From the NCBI RefSeq assembly GCF_041153465.1, contig NZ_CP154858.1, forward strand, positions 2,604,001 to 2,668,000: a stretch of DNA of 64,000 nt. The letters are read 5' to 3'. This DNA is from Thermohahella caldifontis (lineage in GTDB: Bacteria > Pseudomonadota > Gammaproteobacteria > Pseudomonadales > Oleiphilaceae). Every line of letters starts with the position of its first letter. The stretch's first letter is position 1. The position numbers and the translations under genes are program-made. Positions 1-8,561 of this stretch are shown here, in pieces. Below the pieces are notes generated by a model. The model searched no databases. It was not told where the DNA came from and saw only the letters and a program-made list of their open reading frames with translations.

Positions 1-393
1 ATGGTCAATGACATCAAGTATTACGACGGCTCCGTGCAGCAGGTGGAGCGTGTGCCGGAGGACCTGCGCGCCCTCTACCAGACTGCCTTTGAAATGGACA
101 CGCGCTGGCTGATCGAAGCTGCCTCAAGACGTCAGAAATGGCTCGACCAGGCCCAGTCCCTCAACCTGTATCTGGCCGAGCCCTCCGGCAAGAAGCTGGA
201 CGCCCTCTACACCCTGGCCTGGGTGCGTGGTCTCAAGACGACCTACTACCTGCGTTCGCTCGGGGCCACCGCCATGGAGAAGCATGCCGATGACCGGGAC
301 ACCCTGAGCACCCCGGTGCCGGAAGCCCCGGCTGCGGAGCCCGAGCCCAAGGTGTGCTCGATTCTGGACCCGGACTGTGAGGCTTGCCAGTAA
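1..393 (+). CDS. nrdA: Ribonucleoside-diphosphate reductase alpha subunit, 3' fragment
   Basis: This is the C-terminal 130 codons of the large (R1) subunit of an aerobic class Ia ribonucleotide reductase, which makes deoxyribonucleotides from ribonucleoside diphosphates. The frame is open at base 1, and that ATG is almost certainly internal because full-length R1 proteins have several hundred more residues upstream. The KTTYYLR segment followed by an Ala/Pro/Glu-rich spacer and the tail CSILDPDCEACQ fits the family; the tail cysteines pass electrons from thioredoxin or glutaredoxin to the buried active site. The partner nrdB begins 141 bp downstream on the same strand, as in standard nrdAB operons. 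The regulatory region lies outside the window. Confidence 0.93.
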   Translation: MVNDIKYYDGSVQQVERVPEDLRALYQTAFEMDTRWLIEAASRRQKWLDQAQSLNLYLAEPSGKKLDALYTLAWVRGLKTTYYLRSLGATAMEKHADDRDTLSTPVPEAPAAEPEPKVCSILDPDCEACQ

Positions 394-534
394 GCCGCGC
401 AAGCCAGGAGCACTTTTCCCGATCAGCCGCCGGGTTTCGGACAACCGCCTCACGCGACAGGCGTCCGGATGTACCGGAACCCGGCAAGCGCCCGGCACGA
501 GAGCCGGGAGTGGAGACAAACGAGGAGAATCATC

Positions 535-1767
535 ATGCTGGACTGGGACGATCCCATTTCCGCTTTCAAGAAACCGGCCGCCACTCAGACCGATACGACT
601 ACGCCGGTGCCGACACCGGATGAACACGCCCTGTCAGAGGCCGGAGCGACAGCCAAGGTACCCGAAAAACCGACCCCCACGGATGCCCGGCCCGCCTCGG
701 GCGAGGTGCCGGCGACCCGGCCGGCCGGAGACGCGGGTATTCCAAGCCCCGATGCTGCCGCGCTGCCGCCCGTGCGCGCCGAGGACAAGCGGGTGATTAC
801 CGGGCAGACGGACATCAACCAGCTCGCACCCTTCCGCTACCCCTGGGCGTGGGAATTCTTCCTCAACGCCAACAAGAACCACTGGACCCCACTGGACATC
901 AACATGGGGCAGGATGTGCATGACTTTCACCACCGTCTGACCGTGGAGGAACGCCACCTGTACACCAATGTGCTGGCCTATCTCACCACTTCGGACGTGC
1001 TCGCCATGCGCAACATCGGGCTGGCGGTGATGGAAAAGATGTGCGCGCCGGAGCTGCAGATTTATCAGGCCCGGCAGGTGTACGAGGAAGCCCTGCATAC
1101 CTGGACCTACCAGCACTGCATCGAAAGCATCGGCCTGGATCAGGGGGAAATCTACAACCGTTACCGGGTGGTGCCCGAGATTCACGGCAAGATCCGGCTG
1201 GCCAACCAGCGGCTGGAATCCGTCCTGCGGGCGGACATCGATCTCACGGACCGGGACGAACAGCACAACTTCATCATGGCCTATATCTTCTTTGCGGCCG
1301 TGTTCGAGGGCTGCTGGTTCTACAATGGCTTCACGCCGATCTTTGCCCTGCAGCGCCGCGGGCTGATGAAGGGCACCGCCGAGCAACTCCAGTACATCAT
1401 GCGCGATGAGGTGCTCCACGCCGCGTTCGGCATCCGGGTCTGCAATCAGATCATCCAGGAGGAAAACCTGAAGCCGGATCCCAGGGCCATCCGTGACATG
1501 TGGGACGAGGCCGAGGCAGCCGAAGCGGCCTATGCGGGCTACATCCTCCGGGATCCCATTCTGGGCTACTCGAAGGACGAGCACATGGAGCAGTTCCGCT
1601 TCATTGCCAACCGCCGTGCCCGCAAGCTGCATCTGCCGGAACCGTTCCCGGGCGCCCGCAACGCCGTGCCTTGGCTCGACGAGCAGGCCAACCTGCGCAA
1701 GGAAAAGAACTTCTTCGAAACCCGCGTCACCGAGTATCAGACCGGCGGCGCGCTGCGCTGGGACTGA
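535..1767 (+). CDS. nrdB: Ribonucleoside-diphosphate reductase beta subunit
   Basis: This is the small (R2) subunit of class Ia ribonucleotide reductase, 410 residues, carrying the di-iron/tyrosyl radical cofactor. The ATG at 535 is chosen because AGGAG lies 7 bases upstream; an in-frame ATG at 469 has no such site. The core has the EALHTWTY segment (iron ligands Glu and His, then the radical Tyr) and a second ligand pair in RDEVLH. Retention of the tyrosine supports a classical Ia enzyme. Unusual is a Pro/Ala/Thr-rich, probably disordered stretch of about 75 residues before the conserved core, so the protein is longer than the E. coli homologue of about 376 residues. It follows nrdA and ends at a hairpin terminator. 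Confidence 0.95.
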   Translation: MLDWDDPISAFKKPAATQTDTTTPVPTPDEHALSEAGATAKVPEKPTPTDARPASGEVPATRPAGDAGIPSPDAAALPPVRAEDKRVITGQTDINQLAPFRYPWAWEFFLNANKNHWTPLDINMGQDVHDFHHRLTVEERHLYTNVLAYLTTSDVLAMRNIGLAVMEKMCAPELQIYQARQVYEEALHTWTYQHCIESIGLDQGEIYNRYRVVPEIHGKIRLANQRLESVLRADIDLTDRDEQHNFIMAYIFFAAVFEGCWFYNGFTPIFALQRRGLMKGTAEQLQYIMRDEVLHAAFGIRVCNQIIQEENLKPDPRAIRDMWDEAEAAEAAYAGYILRDPILGYSKDEHMEQFRFIANRRARKLHLPEPFPGARNAVPWLDEQANLRKEKNFFETRVTEYQTGGALRWD

Positions 1768-1784
1768 TCTTCTCCAAAATCAAG

Positions 1785-1812
1785 CCGGTACGTGCGCGTG
1801 CCGGTTTACTTT
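1785..1812. terminator. Hairpin terminator between nrdB and the opposing small gene
   Basis: An 8-bp stem (CCGGTACG / CGTGCCGG, one G-U pair) with a TGCG loop is followed on the plus strand by TTTACTTT. It begins 17 bases after the nrdB stop and abuts the stop of the convergent small gene, so it probably ends transcription of nrdB. The U-tract is imperfect. Confidence 0.65.
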
Positions 1813-2075
1813 CCGCCTTCCTGTTGCAGGAGCGTGGTAAAGTCGTCCAGATCCGCAAACAGCGACTTTTTGTTCAGCCGGCGGAATCGTCTGTACGCCG
1901 AATAGCGATACAGGCGACCCCGGCGGATCAGACTGCGCACGTCGTCGAGTGTGCTTGTCCGGGCTGGCGGAATCTTTCCGGAAAACGTTAGCAGAAAATC
2001 CACTATGGGCCAGAAGCACAGTGCCATCGCTGCTCCGGCCGCCATGACCAGGGTCCATGCTTGCCAGACTGTCAT
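1806..2075 (-). CDS. Small hypothetical membrane protein
   Basis: An 89-residue protein of no family I recognise. The first 30 residues form one hydrophobic segment (VMAAGAAMALCFWPIVDFLLTF) preceded by a short N-terminus. The rest is basic and polar, with RRGRLYRYSAYRRFRRLNKK, and would lie in the cytoplasm under the positive-inside rule. The frame faces nrdB and shares its terminator. The ATG at 2075 lacks a good Shine-Dalgarno sequence. A 24-codon frame with a strong ribosome site ends 9 bases upstream, so translational coupling is possible. The gene could also be spurious, although the transmembrane-then-basic composition argues for a real protein. Confidence 0.5.
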   Translation of the reverse strand: MTVWQAWTLVMAAGAAMALCFWPIVDFLLTFSGKIPPARTSTLDDVRSLIRRGRLYRYSAYRRFRRLNKKSLFADLDDFTTLLQQEGGK

Positions 2076-2084
2076 GAAATGCGC

Positions 2085-2159
2085 CTATGCGGCAAAGCCA
2101 ACAACTGCTGCACTATCGCCGACCCTGAAAGCCTGATGCCATCCCGGACACTGACTCAT
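2085..2159 (-). CDS. 24-codon upstream ORF with strong ribosome binding site
   Basis: The frame MSQCPGWHQAFRVGDS..., 24 codons, starts at 2159 and is preceded by GGAGG with 8 bases spacing, the best ribosome site in this intergenic region. It ends 9 bases before the start of the 89-residue membrane protein, a position typical of leader peptides or translationally coupled small genes. The FRVGDSAAVV string vaguely resembles small YodC-like proteins, but the frame is too short to assign. It may be a remnant of a longer gene. Confidence 0.3.
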   Translation of the reverse strand: MSQCPGWHQAFRVGDSAAVVGFAA

Positions 2160-2402
2160 GATGTTGACCTCCTTGTTTGTGAAACATGCTTCCTGATAGT
2201 ACTGGGCAAGACCAATTGTATGGATGCTTCCCTGAGCAATGCAAGCAATGTGCACTCGGCACAAGCCCGAATCACACAGAGTTTCATTAGGGGATGCCGA
2301 TGACAGGAGTACTCGCTTCGGTTTTGTCACCCTAACGCTTGTATGCTAATTTTATTGCTTCTGAAGCTTGTTGACTGAATGTTTTTGCCACAGGGATGAG
2401 CG

Positions 2403-3437
2403 ATGCTGATCAAGGCCCCGGACGACAAAACCCCTCTCATTACCGAACTGGAGCAACTTCTGGCGACAGCGCCGGCCGACAAGCAGAAACTGATCCAGCG
2501 TGAGCTGAACCAGATGCGGGCAGGGCTCAAGGCAGAGAAGGAAGCCGCCTACCTCATCGACTTCGAGTACGGCAAAAGCGAGTATATTGCGGTCATTCAT
2601 GACCTGCGCCTGGACATCGGCGGTCGTGTCGCCCAGATTGACCATCTGATCCTCAACCGGTTTCTGCACCTGTTTGTACTGGAAACCAAGAGTGCGCGGT
2701 CGGGTATCCGGATCACGGAAGAAGGCGAATTCCTGCGCTGGAACAGTTATACACGCAGCTATGAAGGTATGGCCTCGCCGCTGGCTCAGAATGAGCGTCA
2801 TATCATGGTTCTGAAGGAAGCCTTTGGCCGGATCGAATTGCCCAGGCGCCTGGGCATCACCCTGGTACCCACCTGCATTTCCTGTGTCATCGTTCCGCCA
2901 GCCGTGCGGGTCATCCGCCCGAAAAAATTCGATACCAGTCAGGTGATACAGGCGGACCGGCTTTCGGACGCGCTGGACGCTCTGGTGAACAAGCAGAACC
3001 CCTACAGTACCCTTGGCAAAATCGTCAGCGCCGAGACCGTCATGAATCTTGCGCGGCAACTGGCTTCTCTGCACAAGCCCATGCAAATCGACTATGCAGC
3101 CAGGTTCGGGTTGCAGAATACACCGCAAACGGTACAGACTGCGTACGAGAATTTTCAGGGAGGGCAGGATACCGTATCGACGCATGAGCCGGTACCCTTG
3201 ACGCCCGACCAAAGCGCCCCGGTATGCCGTCATTGCGGGCAGGCATCCCTGCGCATCCTTTACGGCCGCTACGGTTACTATTTCAAGTGTGACGCTTGTG
3301 AAGGGAATACGCCCATCCGGCTGCAGTGCACAGATGCCAGCCACAAAGTCCGGTTGCGAAAGCAGGGCAATCAGTTTTTCAGTATCTGTCCGGAGTGTGA
3401 TCGGGAATCCCTGTACTGGGTCAATCCAGCGGATTGA
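2403..3437 (+). CDS. NERD-domain protein with C-terminal zinc ribbon
   Basis: A 344-residue protein with a nuclease-related (NERD) domain followed by a zinc-binding tail. After a charged helical start (about 1-45), residues 45-160 match the NERD core: the KAEKEAAY motif, GRVAQIDHLIL with the conserved Asp, and HLFVLETKSA, the E-x-K of a restriction-endonuclease-like fold. Residues about 275-335 carry paired cysteines (CRHCGQ, CDAC, CPEC) typical of topoisomerase-like zinc ribbons. NERD proteins are thought to process DNA, but few have been tested, so nuclease activity is an inference. The next frame is a decayed RhuM-Fic gene, so this is an accessory patch rather than a conserved operon. Confidence 0.85.
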   Translation: MLIKAPDDKTPLITELEQLLATAPADKQKLIQRELNQMRAGLKAEKEAAYLIDFEYGKSEYIAVIHDLRLDIGGRVAQIDHLILNRFLHLFVLETKSARSGIRITEEGEFLRWNSYTRSYEGMASPLAQNERHIMVLKEAFGRIELPRRLGITLVPTCISCVIVPPAVRVIRPKKFDTSQVIQADRLSDALDALVNKQNPYSTLGKIVSAETVMNLARQLASLHKPMQIDYAARFGLQNTPQTVQTAYENFQGGQDTVSTHEPVPLTPDQSAPVCRHCGQASLRILYGRYGYYFKCDACEGNTPIRLQCTDASHKVRLRKQGNQFFSICPECDRESLYWVNPAD

Positions 3438-3888
3438 CGAGTACGTTGAAAGGATAAATATATTTGCAGACAAGGAGTTGGATGAGTTTTCAACAATCGA
3501 GGAATTCTCGGTAGTTCGGCAGGAAGGAAAACGGCAGGTTCGACGACGGCTCCGGCACTATAATCTGGATGCCATTATCTCGTTAGGTTCCCTAACGGTC
3601 TTCGGTAAGCCGGCTTATCCAACCATTGAAGCCAAGGCCGCACACTTGTTGTACTTTGTGATCAAGAATCACCCGTTTGTTGACGGTAACAAGCGCAGTG
3701 GAGCGTTTCTTTTCGTTGATTTTCTGGCACGCAACGGCCGACTCATTCGTAACGGCGAACCAGTGATCAACGACGTGGGGCTGGCAGCATTGGCGTTGTT
3801 GGTTGCCGAATCGGACGCCAGAAATAAGGACGTCGTGATCCGGCTGATCGAGAACATGCTGGCCATACCCGCTATTGAGAAGGGATAG
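3433..3888 (+). pseudogene. RhuM-Fic protein remnant with internal deletion
   Basis: A decayed fusion gene. The first part (NIFADKELDEF through VRQEGKRQVRRRLRHYNLDAIISLG) matches the middle of RhuM-type proteins. It then jumps, at ISLG|SLTVFG, into the Fic/DOC domain with an intact HPFVDGNKRSG catalytic motif and a normal C-terminus. The RhuM start, the segment that should follow ISLGYRV, and the whole linker are missing. There is no start codon in the homologous part: the frame is open upstream only because it overlaps the end of the NERD gene. Fic domains transfer AMP to target proteins, and RhuM-Fic proteins are often toxin-like. Without its start this copy is unlikely to be made. Both breakpoints resemble deletion between short similar sequences (SLG / LLGNL). 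Confidence 0.7.
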
Positions 3889-3890
3889 GC

Positions 3891-4714
3891 TCAGTAGCCC
3901 GCTGAAGGATCAGGCGGCTCCAGTCCTGCTTCGGCATAGCCGGTCACAATGTGCTGCAGGTAGGCCTCTGACGGACGGCCCTCGCCCAGTCGGTCGGGAT
4001 GGCCCAGATAGATATGACAGGGCAGGGTCCGGTCTCCGTTCAGGGGAACGTCCACAAGGGTGCGCAGGTAATGCGCCGGCGCGCGTTCAAAGCCATCCAT
4101 GATATGAAGCTGATCCGGTGTCAGGGTGGCAATGCGCACGGGCAGACGATCTTCGGGGCGACCGGTCCAGACCGCATTGGCGACGGTTCCGTTGCCGTCG
4201 AAGGCCGTCTTGTTGAAGGCCAGCCGGTAGCCGGGCAGCCAGGCTGTACGCAGGTCCTGCACCGGACCACCCGGTCCTCCAGCCGCTTGCGGCTCATGTT
4301 GGAACCGTAGCACAGCAGATACTGGAGGCTGTCCCGCGGATGGCAATGGACCCGGTAACAGGGCACCTCAACCCGGGGCGCAGGTCGCTTCAGGGCGTAA
4401 AAGTAGGCATCAACCGTCACCGGCTGCCCGTCGGCGAGCCGCCGGACCCTGACGCTGCGGCGAAAGTAGAGGGATGCATCCGGCCGGTCGGGAAAGCAGT
4501 CTTCATACTGGTCCAGGGCCTTCAGGTGACGCGGAGTCACCTGATAGAGTTCGCCCAGTACACCCGGCCCACCTTCAATCAGTCCCGGATAGGTCCCCAG
4601 ATCGGCCAGCTGCACCCGGTTCAGCCAGCCGAGCCCGCGAAAGCGGGCGCCCCGCATCAGCATGTCGGCAGGCATGCCCTGACGCAACGTGCCGTACACC
4701 CAGATTTCCGGCAT
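3891..4714 (-). pseudogene. Two-domain gamma-glutamylcyclotransferase-like protein, frameshifted
   Basis: Two AIG2/GGCT-like domains lie in tandem but the reading frame is broken between 4261 and 4275. The first domain starts at 4714, 5 bases after AGGAGG, with the YGTLRQGMP signature. The second starts with LLCYGSNMSRKRLEDR in the same frame, then continues in a different frame as VQDLRTAWLPGYRLAFNKTAFDGNGTVAN and on to the stop at 3891. Adding one base near 4267 restores an uninterrupted product of about 274 residues. Family members cyclise gamma-glutamyl compounds to 5-oxoproline, but many AIG2-like proteins have unknown substrates. The gene may be intact with a sequencing error, or a recent pseudogene. 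Confidence 0.75.
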
Positions 4715-4851
4715 GTGTCCTCCTGTTGGCAACCTTTCAAAGGTAGTGCACGGCGCTGGCCTTCGTCAAAGCCCGGGCGTGATTGCAAACCAACGCAAAC
4801 AATGGAGCCGGGGCATTCGCAGCCCGGTCCGGTCAGGGCTACACTATCAGC

Positions 4852-5547
4852 ATGCGTATCCTGATCACGATTTTCATCGGGTGTCTGGTCTCACTGGCAT
4901 GGGCCGGCGAGCCTGTGGTCACGCTCATGTATTTCGAGCGTCCCCCTTACATGACCCTCGATCCGGACGGCAGGCTTGCCGGGCTGGTGGGTGAGCCGGT
5001 GGAAAAGGCGGTGACCCTGGCCGGGCTTCGGGTTGTCAGGGAGGAAGCGCCGGCGGCGCGGCAGCTCTACCTCATGCAGCGCAGTACCCGGCCGCTCTGC
5101 GGCATCGGCTGGTTCCGCACGCCGGAGCGGGAGCAGTGGGCCCGCTTCTCTCTGCCGCTCTACACGGATCACCCCTACCAGTTGGTCAGCCGATTCAGTC
5201 CACCCTATACCCTGGCCGAGTTGCTCGAAAACGGCGGTACCCTGCTGGTTCAGCATGGCTATGCCTATGGGGAGCCGGTGGACAGTCTGATCCGTCGCCA
5301 CGAACCCCAGGTGACGGATGTGACGGTACCGGTGACGACCATCATGAACATGCTGCGTCATGGCCGGGCCGACATGGCCCTGATGGCCTTTGAGGAAGTG
5401 CAGGCACTGCTGAGTCCGTTGCCGGAAGGCTGGATTGCCGCGACGCCGGAAGACATGCCCCCGGGTCTGGACCGGCACCTGATGTGCAATCAGGCGGTGA
5501 GCGATGACTGGATCAGGCGTTTCAATGCCGGGCTGATGGAAGACTGA
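4852..5547 (+). CDS. Periplasmic amino-acid-type substrate-binding protein
   Basis: A 231-residue secreted protein of the family-3 solute-binding fold. A signal peptide (MRILITIFIGCLVSLAWA) precedes EPVVTLMYFERPPYM, the opening strand typical of amino-acid-binding proteins and related periplasmic sensors, followed by the D-x-x-G-x-L-x-G-L-V turn. The start at 4852 fits the signal peptide; longer in-frame starts upstream would bury it. No permease or ATPase gene is adjacent, so it may be a stand-alone sensor-like protein of the kind common in marine gammaproteobacteria, or serve a transporter elsewhere. The Shine-Dalgarno sequence is weak. Confidence 0.8.
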   Translation: MRILITIFIGCLVSLAWAGEPVVTLMYFERPPYMTLDPDGRLAGLVGEPVEKAVTLAGLRVVREEAPAARQLYLMQRSTRPLCGIGWFRTPEREQWARFSLPLYTDHPYQLVSRFSPPYTLAELLENGGTLLVQHGYAYGEPVDSLIRRHEPQVTDVTVPVTTIMNMLRHGRADMALMAFEEVQALLSPLPEGWIAATPEDMPPGLDRHLMCNQAVSDDWIRRFNAGLMED

Positions 5548-5689
5548 TCAACAGCCGCAAGACCTGTGCCGGCGCGGTTCGGCGCCGCTTGTCCGAAGCC
5601 TGTTCACAAGGTTATCCACAGGATTTGGGGAAAACTCCGGTATGCCGTACACTGGTATCCGGTGTCTCACAGGGTCCGGAGATCTGCAT

Positions 5690-6255
5690 ATGGTAATCCT
5701 CAACAGACCGGTTCGCTGGCTGATACTCTTCATCCTGCTGTGGCTGGGGGATGCGCCAGCGATCCCGTACGGCTGGATTATGACCAGAATGCCCGGTTCG
5801 AGCCGGTCAGTACCTGGGTATTTCTGGGTGCCACGGCGGATGCGGGTGAGGCAGTGACCCTCATGGACCGGCGCGTTCATGATGCCCTGAAGGTGATTCT
5901 CGATCACCGGGGCTGGCAGGAAGTGAGCGGGTCCGGGGCCCGGATCGGCTGGCGCTGGGATGTGATCGAGGATACCGAACTGGAGCCGGCGCCGGGCGTG
6001 ACCTGGGGTGTGGGTTTTGGTATCGGGCACCGGCACAGTGGTCTGGGATTCGGGTTCCGGACACCCGCGCCAATGAGGGAGAAGCGTCACTACCGTCTGG
6101 TGCTGGAGGCGCTGAAGATGCCGGAGCGGCAGGTGATCTGGCGGGCCGAATCCCGTGAGCGGCTGCTGCAGGAGGACACCCCTGAAGCCCGAACCGCCCA
6201 GATCCGGCGGCTGGTGGCGGAAATGCTCGGACACTGGCCGCCCCCCGGCCGCTGA
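5690..6255 (+). pseudogene. DUF4136 lipoprotein with frameshift in the signal peptide
   Basis: The export signal and mature protein are in different frames. From the ATG at 5690 (GGAG 8 bases upstream) the sequence reads a signal peptide, VRWLILFILLWLG; after a run of five G at 5746-5750 the other frame reads GCASDPVRLDYDQNARF and continues through the DUF4136 domain to 6255. One extra G gives LLWLGGC, a valid lipobox, and an outer-membrane-type lipoprotein of about 188 residues. DUF4136 proteins are usually small lipoproteins of unknown role. A G-run error is the simplest explanation; real slippage-based switching of export is possible but unproven. A longer frame beginning near 5566 has no export signal. 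Confidence 0.7.
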
Positions 6256-6257
6256 AC

Positions 6258-8561
6258 TCAGTCGTCCGGGCCGGACAGCGATACGGCAGGGGCCTGTCGT
6301 GCCGACGCGTCCGCCTTCAGGTGGGCCGCATCCTCGAACCGGAACAGCCGGGCCAGGATCAGGTCGGGAAAGCTTTCCCGGCGCGTCGTGTAGCGTTCGA
6401 TGGCCAGCGCCAGTCCGTCACGCATGAAGGCCAGTTCGTTCTCCACCTGAGTCACCATGGCCATGAGCTTGCTCATTACCGGTTGTGCCTTGAGCTGTGG
6501 ATAGGCTTCCACGGCCGTGCGGAAGCGACCGAGGGTTTCCAGTTCATCCTCCAGATGATGCAGCACCCGGTCCGCACCCTCCTGCGCTGCCGGCAGGTTG
6601 CGCAGTGCGGCCAGGCGGGTCTGCAGTTGCTGTTCGTGGGTCAGGTAGCGCCGGGCGACCTTTTCCAGATTGGGCAGCAGGTCATGGCGCTTCTGCAGGA
6701 TGACATCAATGTTGGCCCGGTTGCGCACCACCCGCTGGCGCAGGAACACCAGATCGTTGTAGTGCAGAACCAGAGTGGTCACAATGAGCAGTCCGGGTGA
6801 AATCATGGCGGCCGCCAGAAAATCCGTGGGCGCGAAGCCGCCGGACTGTCCGAAACCCAGCAGTGCGGCCAGCAGCACGCCGGCAAAGCCCAGGGCCACG
6901 GACACCATGCCGGCCGTGGCCTTGCGCAGCATCAGGGTTTCTTCGTCCAGATTGGAAATGATATAGGGCACGTCCGGGTCGCGTTCAAAGCGCAGCGTCG
7001 AGGGGGCCTCCGGCACGGGACGGGCCTGACCCAGCACGTAGAGGGCGTCGCCCGGTTCCAGCCGGGTTTCGGTGTAGCGCATGTCACCATGGCGCTGCGT
7101 GTCCTTGTGGCGGGTAATGATTTCCGCATCATCCGGATGAATGGCGATCCGGCCGCTCATGTCCTCACACTGGAAGACCCGGTACTCGTTGCGGCTTTCA
7201 ATGGTGACCCAGCGCGCGTTCTTGCCGGAGCCCCGGCGTTCTTCCACCCGGTAGGTGAACCAGGTGCACGGGCGGCCCGTCAGCGGCCCGGTCAGGGGCG
7301 GATCCAGCGGCGTCAGCACGCCGGCCACTTCATTGATGCCCGGCACCACCGCTGCCACGTCGGTGGTGGGAATGTTTTCGATCATGCGCTTGACCCGCAC
7401 CCAGCGGAAGGCCAGGAAGAAGGCAAGCACACCCAGGACGAGTGCAATCCAGTACACCCAGGGCAGGTAACCGCCTTGTGCCACCGTCGGGACCACGCCG
7501 GACAGTGCTTCACGTGTCCGGGCATCCACGGGCCAGTGTTCCGCCACCGGCGGTACCCGCAATCCCCACCAGGGGGCCAGCCAGCGCTCCGGGAAGCGGC
7601 GGAAGTCCCGTTCTAGCCGGTCATGGGCCGCGGCCAGCCGGGTGTAGATGTCCGTGACCTGCTGTCGTACCGCGTCCGGCACGTCCGGTCGGCTCAGGGC
7701 GTCGGCCAGGGCGCTTTCGTTGCCGAGGCGGATGTCCGCCTTCCAGAGAATGTGGCTGGCCAGTTTCCAGCTGTTGTCGTGCTGGGCCTGAAGCCGGGTG
7801 AGCGCATCACTCAGGTCGGCCCGCATCATGGACAGTCCGAGGCTGACCAGCACGGCGGCCAGCACCGCCGACAGGGTGGAGAGATAGCCCAGAAGGCGGT
7901 GCTGTTTCAGGGCGCGGAAAGCGGCGAACAGGGCCAGGGCCATCAGGGAGAGCCCGCCCCAGAGCTTGAACAGGGCCAGCACGCCGAGGCTGTTGCGTTC
8001 GGCGGCTTCACCCTCCGTGGAAATGATGGGGCGATACTGGCCCGGCTTGTCCAGTCGCAGCACCATGCCCACCGGCTCGAGGCTCGCATAGCCGAACACG
8101 CTGACGCGGTCTCCCGGCTCCAGCCGCCATTCCGTGTAGCGGTGCGAGCCCTGCTGACGGTAGAAGCGCTGGGGCACGTGCCAGGTTACGGGCACGGTGC
8201 CCGGGTCCACGAACACGAACAGGGTACCGGTGTCATCCGCCAGCCTGAAATCCACCCCCTGGGCCACGTCTTCCACCGTATCCCAGTAGGTGTTGCCATC
8301 CGAATCCCGTTTCTGCACGTCATGCCGGTAATGGTAGTAAAGGCTGGGCGTGCGCGTATGGCGGCTGATCACCTGTTTCTGCCATTTCCGCGCCTCGCCC
8401 GTGACCAGGGTTTCCCCGCCCGTGACCGCGTGAACCGGCGTGGGTACCAGGCGTTCAAGCTGACGCACGGCCCGTACATCCGTGTAGCCGTTGTTCAGGA
8501 GCAGCCAGCCACCGACGCTCAGGGCCAGTGCCAGCAATGCGTAGAGGATACGACTCATCAA
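6258..8561 (-). CDS. LemA/GIDE-domain multipass membrane protein
   Basis: A 767-residue membrane protein joining GIDE-like segments to a LemA domain. There is an N-terminal transmembrane helix (about 4-24), then a lumenal-type region with a GDRVSVFGYASL motif. Further helices follow near 195-255 and 370-392. A second, better GIDE segment spans about 420-520 (CTWFTYRVEE, RIAIHPDDA, LEPGDALYVLGQA). Helices near 555-605 precede a LemA-type helical domain (VVRNRANIDVILQKRHDLLPNLEKVARRY). GIDE modules occur in mitochondrial MUL1-type ligases and in bacteria without the RING; bacterial function is unknown. It overlaps the upstream WYL regulator by 4 bases (ATGA), so the two are co-translated and probably functionally linked. 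Confidence 0.85.
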   Translation of the reverse strand: MMSRILYALLALALSVGGWLLLNNGYTDVRAVRQLERLVPTPVHAVTGGETLVTGEARKWQKQVISRHTRTPSLYYHYRHDVQKRDSDGNTYWDTVEDVAQGVDFRLADDTGTLFVFVDPGTVPVTWHVPQRFYRQQGSHRYTEWRLEPGDRVSVFGYASLEPVGMVLRLDKPGQYRPIISTEGEAAERNSLGVLALFKLWGGLSLMALALFAAFRALKQHRLLGYLSTLSAVLAAVLVSLGLSMMRADLSDALTRLQAQHDNSWKLASHILWKADIRLGNESALADALSRPDVPDAVRQQVTDIYTRLAAAHDRLERDFRRFPERWLAPWWGLRVPPVAEHWPVDARTREALSGVVPTVAQGGYLPWVYWIALVLGVLAFFLAFRWVRVKRMIENIPTTDVAAVVPGINEVAGVLTPLDPPLTGPLTGRPCTWFTYRVEERRGSGKNARWVTIESRNEYRVFQCEDMSGRIAIHPDDAEIITRHKDTQRHGDMRYTETRLEPGDALYVLGQARPVPEAPSTLRFERDPDVPYIISNLDEETLMLRKATAGMVSVALGFAGVLLAALLGFGQSGGFAPTDFLAAAMISPGLLIVTTLVLHYNDLVFLRQRVVRNRANIDVILQKRHDLLPNLEKVARRYLTHEQQLQTRLAALRNLPAAQEGADRVLHHLEDELETLGRFRTAVEAYPQLKAQPVMSKLMAMVTQVENELAFMRDGLALAIERYTTRRESFPDLILARLFRFEDAAHLKADASARQAPAVSLSGPDD

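Noticed and set aside
2160..2330. Longer version of the 24-codon frame reaching 2330
   Set aside because: The added part has no ribosome site and no protein-like composition; only the segment after GGAGG is considered.
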